Below, piece after piece: positions 8,450 to 17,746 of a DNA stretch of 64,000 nucleotides. A model generated the notes under the pieces. It did not search any database. It saw nothing but the letters and a program-made list of their open reading frames with translations, and was not told the origin of the DNA. The position numbers were made by a program, and so were the translations under genes. The first letter of the stretch is position 1. Every line of letters starts with the position of its first letter. Source of the DNA: Verrucomicrobiales bacterium (GTDB lineage: Bacteria > Verrucomicrobiota > Verrucomicrobiia > Verrucomicrobiales > DEV007); contig JARGPH010000003.1 in the NCBI GenBank assembly GCA_029213065.1, positions 145,356 to 209,355 of the forward strand, given 5' to 3'.

Positions 8450-9385
8450 ATGAATCTCCTTCACCAGGTGGACGAACTGGGGCGGCTTTCCGGGCCGCTG
8501 CACCTGGCGATTGGTGTTTTTGACGGACTGCATCTCGGTCACGCTGAAGTGATCGAGGCCGCGTGCGTTTCGGCGCGGGAACAGGGGGGGACAGCGGTCG
8601 TCGTGACTTTCGACCCCCATCCCGTGCAGGTATTGGCTCCGTCCAATGCTCCGCGCCTACTCACTTCGACAAGGCATCAGGTTGAAATGCTCGGTCGCAA
8701 CCACGAGATTTCGAATGTGCTCGTGATCAACTTTGATGATGTCTTTTCGGCGCAGACAGGAGAGGAGTTTGTGCGGAGTTTGTTAGAGTCCGCACCCGAG
8801 AGCGGGATCGGTCGCATCTGTGTCGGTGAGGACTGGCAGTTCGGGAAAGCCCGTTCCGGAAATATCGATTTGCTTCGGCGTATGGGCGAAGAGTTCGGCT
8901 TTGCGGTGACCGGGGTTCCGACGGTGGAGGTTCTGGGCGGCCGCGTCAGCAGCACCCGGGTTCGCGAGGCCGTGGGGGCGGGGGACTTCGAGATCGCGAA
9001 GGCTTTGCTGGGACGTGACTACACGGTTCTCGGAACGGTCATTAAAGGACGTCAGCTCGGCCGCACCATCGGGTTCCCGACTGCGAATCTGACAGTACAC
9101 AGTGAGCAACTTCCGCCGACAGGCGTCTATGCTGTTTCGGTGGTTGGTCAGGGTGATAGTTGGAACGGAGTCGCCAATCTCGGTTACCGGCCCACAGTCG
9201 AGGGCGGAGATGTGAAGCGTCTTTTGGAAGTGCACCTTTTCGATATGTCCTCGGATATATACGGCGAAGAGCTGGAGGTGACCTTTGTTAAATTTCTTCG
9301 GGGCGAGAAGAAATTTGATGGAATTGAAGCACTGAAGGCGCAGATCGCGCTGGATGTTGAGGCGGCCCGTTCCGTCTTTTCCTGA
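8450..9385 (+). CDS. ribF: Bifunctional riboflavin kinase / FAD synthetase
   Basis: Converts riboflavin to FMN and then FAD. 311 residues, the usual length. The N-terminal nucleotidyltransferase half has GVFDGLHLGH (the HxGH adenylyl-transfer motif), and the SSTRVR block around residue 166. The C-terminal flavokinase half has the KGRQLGRTIGFPTANL signature near residue 200. It is cotranscribed with truB and ends 10 bases before a strong bidirectional hairpin terminator. Confidence 0.95.
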   Translation: MNLLHQVDELGRLSGPLHLAIGVFDGLHLGHAEVIEAACVSAREQGGTAVVVTFDPHPVQVLAPSNAPRLLTSTRHQVEMLGRNHEISNVLVINFDDVFSAQTGEEFVRSLLESAPESGIGRICVGEDWQFGKARSGNIDLLRRMGEEFGFAVTGVPTVEVLGGRVSSTRVREAVGAGDFEIAKALLGRDYTVLGTVIKGRQLGRTIGFPTANLTVHSEQLPPTGVYAVSVVGQGDSWNGVANLGYRPTVEGGDVKRLLEVHLFDMSSDIYGEELEVTFVKFLRGEKKFDGIEALKAQIALDVEAARSVFS

Positions 9386-9395
9386 CAGGGCACAA

Positions 9396-9427
9396 AAAAG
9401 CAGCGCCCAGTGAAGAGCGCTGCTTTT
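9396..9427. terminator. Bidirectional rho-independent terminator
   Basis: AAAAGCAGCGC (9396-9406) and GCGCTGCTTTT (9417-9427) form a perfect 11-bp stem with a 10-base loop. The A-run on the left extends to 9394, giving a T-run on the minus strand. It sits between convergent ribF and the small membrane protein gene, so it can end both transcripts. Confidence 0.9.
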
Positions 9428-9448
9428 CAAAAAGTTATCCGGTATGGA

Positions 9449-9712
9449 TTACATTTGTGGCGGAACGAGAGCGCCGCTTCCACCGAGGAGAGCAAAGCCG
9501 ATCAGGTAAAGCACGAATGCGATGACGAATTTCATGCCGAGGCTCTTGTGGCCTTTCATAAAGCACCAGATCGGGGCGAGGATGGCGAAGAAAATCGTGA
9601 GGACACCCCAGAGCGTGTCATTTGATTTGAATTGCTTGATCAGTGTCATGATCCAGAATACGAAGAGAGCGATGCCGCCCACAACTGCAAGAATAGTTCC
9701 GATGAGTCCCAT
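9449..9712 (-). CDS. Small membrane protein of unknown function
   Basis: 87 residues with two to three hydrophobic segments (about 3-25, 37-52 and 61-79) and little soluble sequence. No family recognised with confidence. The pattern of a first helix, a short KQFK linker, a second helix with an ILAPIWCFMKG end and a third helix recalls small multi-pass inner-membrane proteins that have no assigned role. It stands alone on the minus strand, with the shared terminator directly downstream. The leader holds three TTAG/TAGT units next to a T-run (9718-9735). Confidence 0.65.
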   Translation of the reverse strand: MGLIGTILAVVGGIALFVFWIMTLIKQFKSNDTLWGVLTIFFAILAPIWCFMKGHKSLGMKFVIAFVLYLIGFALLGGSGALVPPQM

Positions 9713-10049
9713 AAGATTTTTTTAGTTAGTTAGTTACAAGTTTAGGTTCGAGTGCGTTCCGCAATGACGCGGGATGCGACTTCACATCCTTAGACGTATG
9801 AAATGCGGAGTCATGCGTCAATTACGTAAAGTTTATTTCTCCCTGCTTTGAAGGACCTGCGTTTCATTTTGTTGTTCTGTTTCCGGAATTTCGGTAAGCT
9901 CGCACTGAATTCCTCTAACTGTTGTTACGTGCAAAAGGGGGCGCAGCAATCGAACCTGTTCAACGCAATCGGTCGAGCGATGAGAATTGAGGAAGATACA
10001 TTCAATCGAGTTTGCACCGGGGTAGTCGAGGGGCATCTTGTGTGATAGG
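9713..10049. other. Intergenic region between divergent genes
   Basis: 337 bases between the small membrane protein and the sensor kinase. I see no convincing ORF, RNA gene or strong stem. It must hold both divergent promoters. A TTGCAC near 10012 could be a -35 for the kinase, but no good -10 follows. The stretch near the minus gene contains a short TTAG microrepeat. Confidence 0.5.
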
Positions 10050-12206
10050 ATGGCCAGCGTTCCTGTTTTATTCCCCGTGAAAACCCTGCCAAATACTTTC
10101 GAATCGATGGTCGCTTCTCTGCGTTGCTTTTCCTGTGGACTTGTCGGTCTGTGGGTCCTCTTCGCCCCTCTCACGCAGGGATTCGCGCAGCTCTCCCCGT
10201 TTAAGGACACCGGGGCACTCGCCTCGGATGGCAGTGATTTACCGGAAATTTTACCCCCTGATCTGATCGATCCGGTGACGACACCCCGTCAGACCACTGC
10301 CGATAAGATCGCGAGACTCTTCAACCGTAATCTGCGGGATTTAGAGGAAGCGCAGTCCGATATTATCGATCAGCTCGACAGCCTTCCCCGGGTCGTCCGC
10401 GAAACCCAGCGGGTTACGGGATTTGGTTATCACGATAAAGTGGGTGCGAAAAGCAATCCTCCCAAGTGGGTCCAGATTGACATGGGGGAGTCGGTTTCCC
10501 CGGATGCGGTGGCACTTTTCCCGGTGACTGCTGAGGTCGACAGCGAGACGATCTATGGCTATGGATTTCCGAAGGGGTTCCGCGTCGAAATATCGGATGA
10601 TCCGTCTTTTCAAAGTGCCCAGATTCTCGCCGAAGGAAGTAGTGATGCGACCTCAGGTGCCCGTCGTTGGCCCTATTTCCGGGAAGTGTCAGGGGCATCA
10701 GGGCGTTACGTCCGCGTTTCTGCTTTTGATCTGTGGCGTTCTCCGTTCACGGGACAGCCCGCGCTCGCTCTCAGTGAGGTGATGATTCTCAAAGGGGGGC
10801 GGAACTTGGCGGTCGGGAAAAAAGTCACTTCACGTGATTCCGAAGAACAGTCGGACCGCTGGTCTGAACGTTTCGTTACCGATGGAATCACAACCCTGGG
10901 GATTCCACAGGGGATCGAAGAAAGCCCCACTCTGGGGTTTCGGGGCCGCTCGACCGAGCCGGCGACGGGGAGCTGGGTTCAGGTGGATCTCGGGGAAGCG
11001 ATGAAGATTGATCAAATCGAAATCATTCTCGCGGATGCGCCGGTAAAACTACCCGATCCCACGGTGCGATTTCCCTATCCGATGCGCATCGAAATATCGG
11101 AAGACCCTGACATGCGCAATGCGGAGCTCTTGGGGCGTTACAATCCCTCCCAAATCAGTGTGATCGGAGAGAATCCACTGATCACGCCGGTCGATGATGC
11201 CTACGGACGCTACATTCGAATCAGTGTGCAGGGACCGAAAACGCCGGGAAGAATCACCTTTGAACTTGCCGAAGTGATCGTCTATTCAGGCACTGACAAT
11301 GTGGCCCTTGGTAAGCCGGTCACAGCGCTGCATCCCTATGTGACTCCGAATTGGAGTCCTCAGTTTCTGGTCGATAACTACTCGAGTCGTCGCAAACTGG
11401 CGACCTACGAAGACTGGCTCTCGGGCCTTTCGAAGCGCAATCTTCTCGTGGGGCGCTGGCTTGAGAAAGAGGAGCAGCGTCTCAATCTCGTCGACCGCAC
11501 CGTGACGCAGGGCGTATCGGTGATTGGGGTGTTCATTGCCGGTATCATCGGGTTCGTGCTTGTCGCGCTCTCGCGGGGGCGCGTTCAGCGGCGAAAAGAT
11601 CTCGAGGACCTGCGTCAGCGGATCGCGAGTGACCTTCACGACGACATCGGGAGTAACCTCAGTAGTATTGCCCTGCTTGCCGAACTCGGAAAAATGGAGG
11701 TCGATGAGCCCGAGCTGGTCGTTGAGGAATTGACCGAGATCAAATCGACTGCCGACAAAACGATCGAATCGATGCGGGACATCGTCTGGCTGATTCGGCC
11801 GGGAGAGGAGACCTGGCAGCAAATGCTAACCCGTTTTCGCGAGACCGCTGCCAAGCTGCTCCGTGCTCATGAATACACTCTCACGGTGCATGGGGAAGCG
11901 CACGGGGACCGCCTTCCGCTTGAGTTTAAGCGGGATATTTTCCTGATTTACAAAGAGGTCCTCAACAACATCGTGCGGCACGCCAATGCTGAGAACGTGA
12001 AAATTGATATCGACTGTCGCAAAGGGAAGATTCAGCTTCTCATTGAGGATGACGGCGACGGATTTAACAATCTTGATAAAGAGTTCAGGGAGGGAAATGG
12101 CCTCCGGAACCTGCGGATGCGGGCTCAGGCCATTGGCGGCAATTTGAAGGTGAGGAGTACCTTAAACGAAGGCACATCGGTGCAACTTACTTTGGAACTG
12201 CCGTGA
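10050..12206 (+). CDS. Sensor histidine kinase with periplasmic discoidin-like domains
   Basis: About 718 residues from the ATG at 10050 (TTG 10038 and ATG 10107 also possible; the latter sits right before the signal peptide). A signal peptide is followed by a large periplasmic part with F5/8 type C (discoidin)-like modules, shown by NLAVGKKVTS and NVALGKPVTA and by two WVQxDxGE strands. One membrane helix follows (about residue 490-512). The cytoplasmic HisKA_3 domain has the phosphoacceptor in DLHDDIGSNLSSI. The HATPase has N box KEVLNNIVRHANA and G boxes DDGDGF and GNGLRNLRMRAQ. This is a NarX/LiaS-type kinase that may sense a surface or polysaccharide ligand. Its partner is the next gene. 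Confidence 0.9.
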   Translation: MASVPVLFPVKTLPNTFESMVASLRCFSCGLVGLWVLFAPLTQGFAQLSPFKDTGALASDGSDLPEILPPDLIDPVTTPRQTTADKIARLFNRNLRDLEEAQSDIIDQLDSLPRVVRETQRVTGFGYHDKVGAKSNPPKWVQIDMGESVSPDAVALFPVTAEVDSETIYGYGFPKGFRVEISDDPSFQSAQILAEGSSDATSGARRWPYFREVSGASGRYVRVSAFDLWRSPFTGQPALALSEVMILKGGRNLAVGKKVTSRDSEEQSDRWSERFVTDGITTLGIPQGIEESPTLGFRGRSTEPATGSWVQVDLGEAMKIDQIEIILADAPVKLPDPTVRFPYPMRIEISEDPDMRNAELLGRYNPSQISVIGENPLITPVDDAYGRYIRISVQGPKTPGRITFELAEVIVYSGTDNVALGKPVTALHPYVTPNWSPQFLVDNYSSRRKLATYEDWLSGLSKRNLLVGRWLEKEEQRLNLVDRTVTQGVSVIGVFIAGIIGFVLVALSRGRVQRRKDLEDLRQRIASDLHDDIGSNLSSIALLAELGKMEVDEPELVVEELTEIKSTADKTIESMRDIVWLIRPGEETWQQMLTRFRETAAKLLRAHEYTLTVHGEAHGDRLPLEFKRDIFLIYKEVLNNIVRHANAENVKIDIDCRKGKIQLLIEDDGDGFNNLDKEFREGNGLRNLRMRAQAIGGNLKVRSTLNEGTSVQLTLELP

Positions 12207-12295
12207 AAATTCGCCCCGAATGAGCCCTATTTTTCAGGTGCAAAAGGCCGTAGAGGCATCACATTAATTTAGAACCCGCTGTGCGATAACGAAAG

Positions 12296-12976
12296 ATGAG
12301 TGAAGAAAAAGAAACCGTCGAAACCCCGAAAGCTCCCAGTAAAGTTTGGGTAGTGGAGGACAATGAAACCCTTCGTCGTACTGTTGCCAGGGTTCTGGAC
12401 CGGCAGAAGGACATGAAGTGTGTCCACCAGTATGAGCGTTGCGAAGACGCCATTGAAGCGCTTGTCGCGGGGGAGCGTCCCGACGTGATGCTGTTTGACA
12501 TCGGTCTTCCCGGCATGAGCGGTATCGAGGGGATTCGCCGCATCAAGACGGCTCTTCCTGAGATTGAGATCCTCGTTTTCTCCGTTTTTGATGATAACGA
12601 GAAGGTTTTCAATGCGATCTGTGCCGGTGCCTCCGGTTATCTTTTGAAAACCTCCAGCATGGGCGAGATTCCCGATGCGATTCGTGAAATTCAGGCCGGT
12701 GGCGCTCCTATCAACGCGCTCATCGCCCGTCGAGTCCTCGATATGTTCAGCGATCTTGCGCCGCAGAGCCGTGACTACGGCCTCACCGAGCGCGAGAAGG
12801 AAGTGCTTGAGCAGATGGTCGAAGGCCTCACTAAAAAGGAGATTGCCGATCAGCTCGACCTCAGCTTTCACACCGTCGATAAGCACATTCGCGGCATCTA
12901 CAGCAAGCTGCACGTCAATACAATGACCGGAGCGGTTGCCAAAGCTCTCAAAGAAGGCCTTCTCCCGAAGGGGTAG
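12296..12976 (+). CDS. NarL/FixJ-type response regulator
   Basis: 226 residues. The N-terminal receiver domain has the acidic pair in VVEDNE, the phosphoacceptor Asp in MLFDIGLPGMSG, and the Lys in GYLLKTSS. The C-terminal LuxR-type helix-turn-helix has LTEREKEVLEQMVEGLTKKEIA and a recognition helix HTVDKHIRGIYSKL. It should bind DNA when phosphorylated by the kinase encoded 89 bases upstream. Targets are unknown; the men genes that follow on the same strand are obvious candidates to test. Confidence 0.93.
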   Translation: MSEEKETVETPKAPSKVWVVEDNETLRRTVARVLDRQKDMKCVHQYERCEDAIEALVAGERPDVMLFDIGLPGMSGIEGIRRIKTALPEIEILVFSVFDDNEKVFNAICAGASGYLLKTSSMGEIPDAIREIQAGGAPINALIARRVLDMFSDLAPQSRDYGLTEREKEVLEQMVEGLTKKEIADQLDLSFHTVDKHIRGIYSKLHVNTMTGAVAKALKEGLLPKG

Positions 12977-13121
12977 TGGGCCATTTTTAGAGATTTTAAG
13001 GCATCGTAGCGGTTCGCAGTTCTTTTGGCCGCATTGGGAAGTGAGCCGTTATTTCGCGTCTCTCCTTGTTGCAAGAGACGTAAACTGTTGGTAGGAATTC
13101 ATTTCCTCTCAGTGGTATTAC

Positions 13122-14135
13122 ATGGATGAATTTTTCTTTATCAAACTGGCTTCACAGCGTTTTCTCTGTGGAATAGGTCCGTTTGAGGAAATGGCTGAAC
13201 CGCCGACCGATGGTCGCAGCGCGTTTTACCGCAATCATTTCGATCTTTCAGATCCCAAACCCTGGAAGGTTCCTTCGTCCGTTTACGAAACCTCTGATCT
13301 TCGCGGGCTTCTACCCGACAATGGGGCAACTCCGCTCCCTGAGATTGCCTGGTCCGGGCTTGGAGATGACGATGTCAGGTTGGTATTCGACGAAATTTTG
13401 GCGAAGATCCACGGAGGCGAGATCAAAAAGTCGGTTCCCGTTCTCACGGAGCGCGGAATTTTACACCGGGGCGAGCCGGCTGCGTTGGTAAAGACGATCA
13501 ACGCGCTGCCGTCGCATCTCCTCGGCTATGGATATCGGGAAGGCGATACCGGGTTGGTCGGGGCGACGCCGGAGAAGCTCTTTACGGTGAAAGACGGCAT
13601 CCTCGAGACGATGGCGCTCGCGGGGACCGCTCCGAAACACGAGCTGGATGATTTTCCGAATGATCCCAAAGAGATCCGCGAACATGAACTGGTTGCCGAT
13701 TATCTCGAAGATCTCCTTTCGCCTTTGGGCAAAGTCGAGAGGGAGGAACGTACTCTCATGGATTTGGGTTCGATCGTGCATTTTTTGACCCGGCTCCGGG
13801 TGCAATTAAAGGAGGAGGCGACCGACTTGAACGCACTGGTCGAGCAGCTCCATCCGACGCCCGCGCTCGGCGCCTGTCCCCGTGGAAAGGGAGCTCTCGA
13901 AGACCTTGTCGGTTATCGCAATCGTCTCGGTGTTCCGGAAAATTTCGGGGCGCCTTTTGGAGTTCTCCATCAAGGGAGCTTTGAAGTCTTCGTCGCGATT
14001 CGCAATCTCTCATGGGATGGACGTGATGTCTTCCTGCCCAGCGGGGTTGGGCTGGTCGAGGGGAGCCGCTTTGATCGCGAGTGGCGGGAGCTTGCATTGA
14101 AACGAAATTCCGTGAAATCGCTTCTCGGGGTATGA
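13122..14135 (+). CDS. menF: Isochorismate synthase
   Basis: Chorismate-binding enzyme that opens menaquinone synthesis by making isochorismate. 337 residues, shorter than E. coli MenF (431) because most of the N-terminal non-catalytic region is missing. Catalytic-domain marks are VGATPEKLF, LAGTAPK, the Mg-binding EIREHELV segment, PTPALGACPRGKG and the final GVGLVEGSRFDREWRE. The stop overlaps the menD start by 4 bases (ATGA), giving translational coupling. Confidence 0.92.
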   Translation: MDEFFFIKLASQRFLCGIGPFEEMAEPPTDGRSAFYRNHFDLSDPKPWKVPSSVYETSDLRGLLPDNGATPLPEIAWSGLGDDDVRLVFDEILAKIHGGEIKKSVPVLTERGILHRGEPAALVKTINALPSHLLGYGYREGDTGLVGATPEKLFTVKDGILETMALAGTAPKHELDDFPNDPKEIREHELVADYLEDLLSPLGKVEREERTLMDLGSIVHFLTRLRVQLKEEATDLNALVEQLHPTPALGACPRGKGALEDLVGYRNRLGVPENFGAPFGVLHQGSFEVFVAIRNLSWDGRDVFLPSGVGLVEGSRFDREWRELALKRNSVKSLLGV

Positions 14136-15688
14136 CCGGAAACGCCATTCTCGCCGCTGAAACGCTCGGTTATCTCACCGGACTCGGGGTAGAAGAATTT
14201 GTCGTCTGCGCCGGAGCGAGAAATGCACCGCTTGTGACGAGTCTGTTGCGCGGCGCGCCGGCAAACGGGTGCGAGGTCTTGTCGCATTTTGATGAGAGAA
14301 CCGCGGCGTTTTTTGCGATGGGGCTGGCGCGGCGATCCGGAAAACCGGTTGCGGTGATGACGACCTCAGGCACCGCCGTGGCGGAGCTTCTCCCTGCGTT
14401 GATCGAATCTTTTTACTCCGGCGTTCCGCTCGTGCTCGTGACGGCGGACAGGCCCGTTAATTTTCGTGGAAGCGGCGCTCCCCAGGCGATTGAACAGGTG
14501 GGGATTTTCGGACGATACGCGCCGACAGCGTTGGATGTCAGTGTCGTCGATGATCTGACCGGCGTGGCGGAATGGGATCGAAAGACGCCCCTTCATCTCA
14601 ATATCTGTTTCGACGAACCTCGTGCCGAGGATGTCGCGGAGAGTTGGTCGGCGATGGCGGTTTCCGGCTCAGGCACGCCGCCAGCGGCTTCGGATGACGA
14701 GGTGTTGGGCGATTTCTGTCGGGCCGCGAGTCTACCGCTGGTTCTGCTCGGCGCGCTCGATCCCGGCTGGCAGGAAGGTGTCGCCCGCTTTCTGACCACG
14801 AGCGGGATCCCATTTTGGGCCGAAGGCACGAGCGGATTGAGGGAATTGGCCGGGTTGATCGACACCCGTATCGCATCAGAATCGGACCTTGCGGCGCTCA
14901 ATCCCGGTTCTGTGATCAGAATCGGAGGCATCCCGAGCTGTCGGTTCTGGCGCGATCTGGAAAGTCTGCCCGATGTGCCTGTTCTATCCGTTTCGACATT
15001 GCCCTTCACCGGCCTCGCCCGGGAGTCTGATCTTCTCGTTTCGGAAACCTTTCCGGAGGTCGAAATCGAGACTCAACCCTGTTGGGTCAAGGACCGAACC
15101 CTGTTGGGTGCGCCGACTTTCAGCGGGGATGAGCGATCTGAGCCTGCCGCGGTCAGGCAACTATCGGAAATGATCCCTTCTGAAGCGCTCGTTTTTCTGG
15201 GCAACAGCATGCCGATTCGTGAGTGGAATCTTGCCGCGACCTTCGAGATTTCGCATCCGCAGTGTTTTGCGAGTCGAGGGACAAACGGAATCGATGGACA
15301 GATTGCAACCTTCCTCGGGCTCTCCCGGGGGGCTGCAGAGAGCTGGGGGATTTTCGGTGATCTCACGGCGTTGTATGATCTCAATGCGCCCGCTCTGCTT
15401 CGTTCTCAGGCTGGAGAAAAGAGGCGCATTGTCATTCTAAACAACGGGGGAGGGCGAATCTTTTCCCGACTTCCCTCGATGGCGGGACTGGAGCCGGATG
15501 AGAAAAAGCACACTGAAAATCATCATGGCCGCCACTTCTCTTCGTGGGCGGAGATGTGGGATCTGGACTACGCGGCATGGCATCCGGGGGATTCTTTTCC
15601 GAGTCTTGAGAGTGACGCCCTGGTCATTGAAGTGTTTCCCGATAACGAGGCAACGGAGGCTTTTTGGGAATCCCGCAAACAGAGTTGA
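14132..15688 (+). CDS. menD: 2-succinyl-5-enolpyruvyl-6-hydroxy-3-cyclohexene-1-carboxylate synthase
   Basis: Thiamine-diphosphate enzyme that joins isochorismate and 2-oxoglutarate. 518 residues from the ATG at 14132, which overlaps the menF stop; the frame is open 17 codons further upstream but inside menF. It has the catalytic-Glu-region start EFVVCAGARNAPL, the GTAVAELLPA loop, RGTNGIDGQIAT, and the ThDP motif GDLTALYDLN ... ILNNGGG in the C-terminal third. A tandem copy of a 12-base repeat lies in the middle, less conserved domain (15075-15108). Confidence 0.94.
   Translation: MTGNAILAAETLGYLTGLGVEEFVVCAGARNAPLVTSLLRGAPANGCEVLSHFDERTAAFFAMGLARRSGKPVAVMTTSGTAVAELLPALIESFYSGVPLVLVTADRPVNFRGSGAPQAIEQVGIFGRYAPTALDVSVVDDLTGVAEWDRKTPLHLNICFDEPRAEDVAESWSAMAVSGSGTPPAASDDEVLGDFCRAASLPLVLLGALDPGWQEGVARFLTTSGIPFWAEGTSGLRELAGLIDTRIASESDLAALNPGSVIRIGGIPSCRFWRDLESLPDVPVLSVSTLPFTGLARESDLLVSETFPEVEIETQPCWVKDRTLLGAPTFSGDERSEPAAVRQLSEMIPSEALVFLGNSMPIREWNLAATFEISHPQCFASRGTNGIDGQIATFLGLSRGAAESWGIFGDLTALYDLNAPALLRSQAGEKRRIVILNNGGGRIFSRLPSMAGLEPDEKKHTENHHGRHFSSWAEMWDLDYAAWHPGDSFPSLESDALVIEVFPDNEATEAFWESRKQS
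15075..15108. repeat. Two copies of AACCCTGTTGGG inside menD
   Basis: The 12-mer AACCCTGTTGGG occurs at 15075-15086 and again at 15097-15108, with starts 22 bases apart. The spacing is not a multiple of three, so the two copies are read in different frames and the repetition cannot come from a protein repeat. The same 12-mer and its inverse also occur in hemW (27131-27186). Confidence 0.75.
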
Positions 15689-15691
15689 GGT

Positions 15692-16381
15692 ATGGAGATC
15701 GCAGCGCTTCACGGAAACCTGGGATCGTGTCAGGATTGGGAAGGCCTCGGGTTGCCCGGACTTCGGGCGGTCGATTTGTGGGAACACAGTGCTTTGTCCT
15801 ACTTTGAGTTCGCTCATGAGTTGGCGACCGATTTGACCTCGGGAATGGAAGCTCCGGTTCTGGCGGGGTATTCACTCGGGGGGAGGCTTGCCTTGTATGC
15901 GATGGCGATTCATCCGGAGCGCTGGTCCGGGGCGGTGATTGTCTCGGCTCATCCGGGGCTCTGTTGTGTCGAGGACAGGCTCGCGCGGAGAGTATCGGAT
16001 GAAATCTGGGCGGAGCGGGCGCGAACCTTGTCGTGGGAGGATTTTCTTGAACAGTGGGATTCGCAATCGGTTCTCGCCGGTTCACGATCGGGAGAGGGCA
16101 GGGAAGCGCTGGCTTCTCAGCGCGACGCCATTGCGCTTGCCTTTGAGACCTGGACGCTCGGGCGGCAGGAGGATTTGCGGAAAAGCCTGCGTCAGTTTCA
16201 TGCTCCTGTGCTCTGGATTACCGGCGGGGAAGACGTGAAATTTACGTCACTCGGCGCGGAGATGGGCGAAGTTTTCGAGCATTTTGAGCACCTTGTCGTG
16301 CCGAATTGCGGGCACCGTGTTCTCCTCGAGCAACCGGAGTTGTTGAGGGAGAAGCTGGTAGCGTTTACCGGATCGCTCTGA
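15692..16381 (+). CDS. menH: SHCHC synthase, alpha/beta hydrolase fold
   Basis: 229 residues, three bases after menD. The fold has an early LHGNLGS oxyanion loop, the nucleophile elbow GYSLGGR (Ser near residue 70), the late Asp in TGGEDVKF and the catalytic His in NCGHRVLLEQP. Together with position after menD this fits MenH, which eliminates pyruvate from the MenD product to give SHCHC. The exact substrate is inferred from context because the fold is shared by many esterases. Confidence 0.87.
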   Translation: MEIAALHGNLGSCQDWEGLGLPGLRAVDLWEHSALSYFEFAHELATDLTSGMEAPVLAGYSLGGRLALYAMAIHPERWSGAVIVSAHPGLCCVEDRLARRVSDEIWAERARTLSWEDFLEQWDSQSVLAGSRSGEGREALASQRDAIALAFETWTLGRQEDLRKSLRQFHAPVLWITGGEDVKFTSLGAEMGEVFEHFEHLVVPNCGHRVLLEQPELLREKLVAFTGSL

Positions 16382-16543
16382 GATTGAGCTGGCAGATTCG
16401 CATCGATTTTTGAAGCATCGCGGGCGGGGAATCAGCTAATTTGAGGGGGGAAGGTCAAATTCCTTTCCATTCAATTTTCAGCGGATACAATCGCGTTGGA
16501 GATTGCGGTCGCGATCTTCTTTTTGACCCTCAATTTTTTATTC

Positions 16544-17746
16544 ATGAAGCTGACAATCCTCTCTCGAGCCCCGCAATGTTACTCAACCCGTCGACTTGTT
16601 GAAGCGGCCGAAACAAGGGGGCACGATGTTCTCGTGCGGGATCCACTGCGCTTCTCGATTGAAATGGACAAGGGGGAGCCTGATCTCTACTACAAGGGGA
16701 AGTCCATCAATGAACTCGATGCTGTTTTACCGCGGATTGGGACTTCAGTGACACGGTATGGAACCACTGTATTGCGTCAGTTCGAGCAATTGGATGTCTA
16801 CACTCCTAATACCTCGGCTGGTATCAGTAACTCCCGCGATAAGCTGAGAAGTCTTCAGATTCTTTCCCGTCACAACATCGGTATTCCGACGACAGCCTAC
16901 GTGAGCAACAAAGCGGATGTGTCCGATGCGATCGAGCGGGTTGGTGGAACGCCGGTGATCATTAAGCTGATCGAAGGCACACAGGGCGTCGGTGTCATTC
17001 TCGCTGATAAACCGGAGATTGCCAAAGCGATCATCGAAACTCTCCACAGCGCGCAGCAGAACGTTTTGATCCAGAAATTCGTGGCGGAGAGTAAAGGTAA
17101 GGATGTAAGGGCTTTTGTGATCAATGACAGGGTGGTCGGTGCGATTCGACGGACCGCGCAAGGGCAGGAGTTCCGGAGTAATGTCCACCGTGGCGGAATC
17201 GCGACGGCGATTAAGTTGGATCATGCCTACGAGGAAGCCGCCGTTCGCGCCGCTCAGATTATGGGCTTGAAAGTTTGCGGAGTCGATATGCTGGAGGGCA
17301 AAGACGGCCCGCAGATCATGGAGATTAATTCATCTCCCGGATTGGAGGGGATTGAAGGGGCGACCGGGCTGGATATCGCCGGCGAGGTCATCGACTTCAT
17401 CGCCGATCAGGCAAATATGCCAGATATCGACCTGCGTCAGAGACTCACGATCAGTCGTGGTTACGGCGTCACTGACATTACCATTTCCACGGGCAGTTCA
17501 CTCGTTGGGAAGACGATCGATTCGACAGGACTTCGCGATGAGGATGTTGTTGTCCTGACTCTCAAACGCGGTGATTCAGTGATCTCCAACCCGAAGTCAT
17601 CGCGGGTATTGGAGGAAGGAGACACTCTGCTTTGCTACGGGAAAGTGGAGAACATGAAAAAGATGGTTCAAGATCGTCCCCGCAGAAAGCGCAAGCTGCA
17701 TGCATTGCCTGAAACACCAGTGACTGAAGGTGTGACACATGAGTGA
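16544..17746 (+). CDS. rimK: RimK-family ATP-grasp ligase fused to an RCK_C/TrkA-C-like domain
   Basis: 400 residues from the ATG at 16544; the frame is open to 16496, but those codons read as a non-homologous hydrophobic leader. Residues 1-300 are a RimK-type ATP-grasp: MKLTILSRAP at the start, ISNSRDKLRSLQIL, the ATP loop KLIEGTQGVGV, and the Mg-binding IMEINSSPGLEGIE. RimK adds glutamates to the C-terminus of ribosomal protein S6. Residues about 310-385 look like a TrkA-C/RCK_C ligand-binding domain (GSSLVGKTIDSTGLRDEDVVV ... LEEGDTLLCYG), absent from E. coli RimK. It overlaps the next gene by 8 bases. Confidence 0.85.
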   Translation: MKLTILSRAPQCYSTRRLVEAAETRGHDVLVRDPLRFSIEMDKGEPDLYYKGKSINELDAVLPRIGTSVTRYGTTVLRQFEQLDVYTPNTSAGISNSRDKLRSLQILSRHNIGIPTTAYVSNKADVSDAIERVGGTPVIIKLIEGTQGVGVILADKPEIAKAIIETLHSAQQNVLIQKFVAESKGKDVRAFVINDRVVGAIRRTAQGQEFRSNVHRGGIATAIKLDHAYEEAAVRAAQIMGLKVCGVDMLEGKDGPQIMEINSSPGLEGIEGATGLDIAGEVIDFIADQANMPDIDLRQRLTISRGYGVTDITISTGSSLVGKTIDSTGLRDEDVVVLTLKRGDSVISNPKSSRVLEEGDTLLCYGKVENMKKMVQDRPRRKRKLHALPETPVTEGVTHE

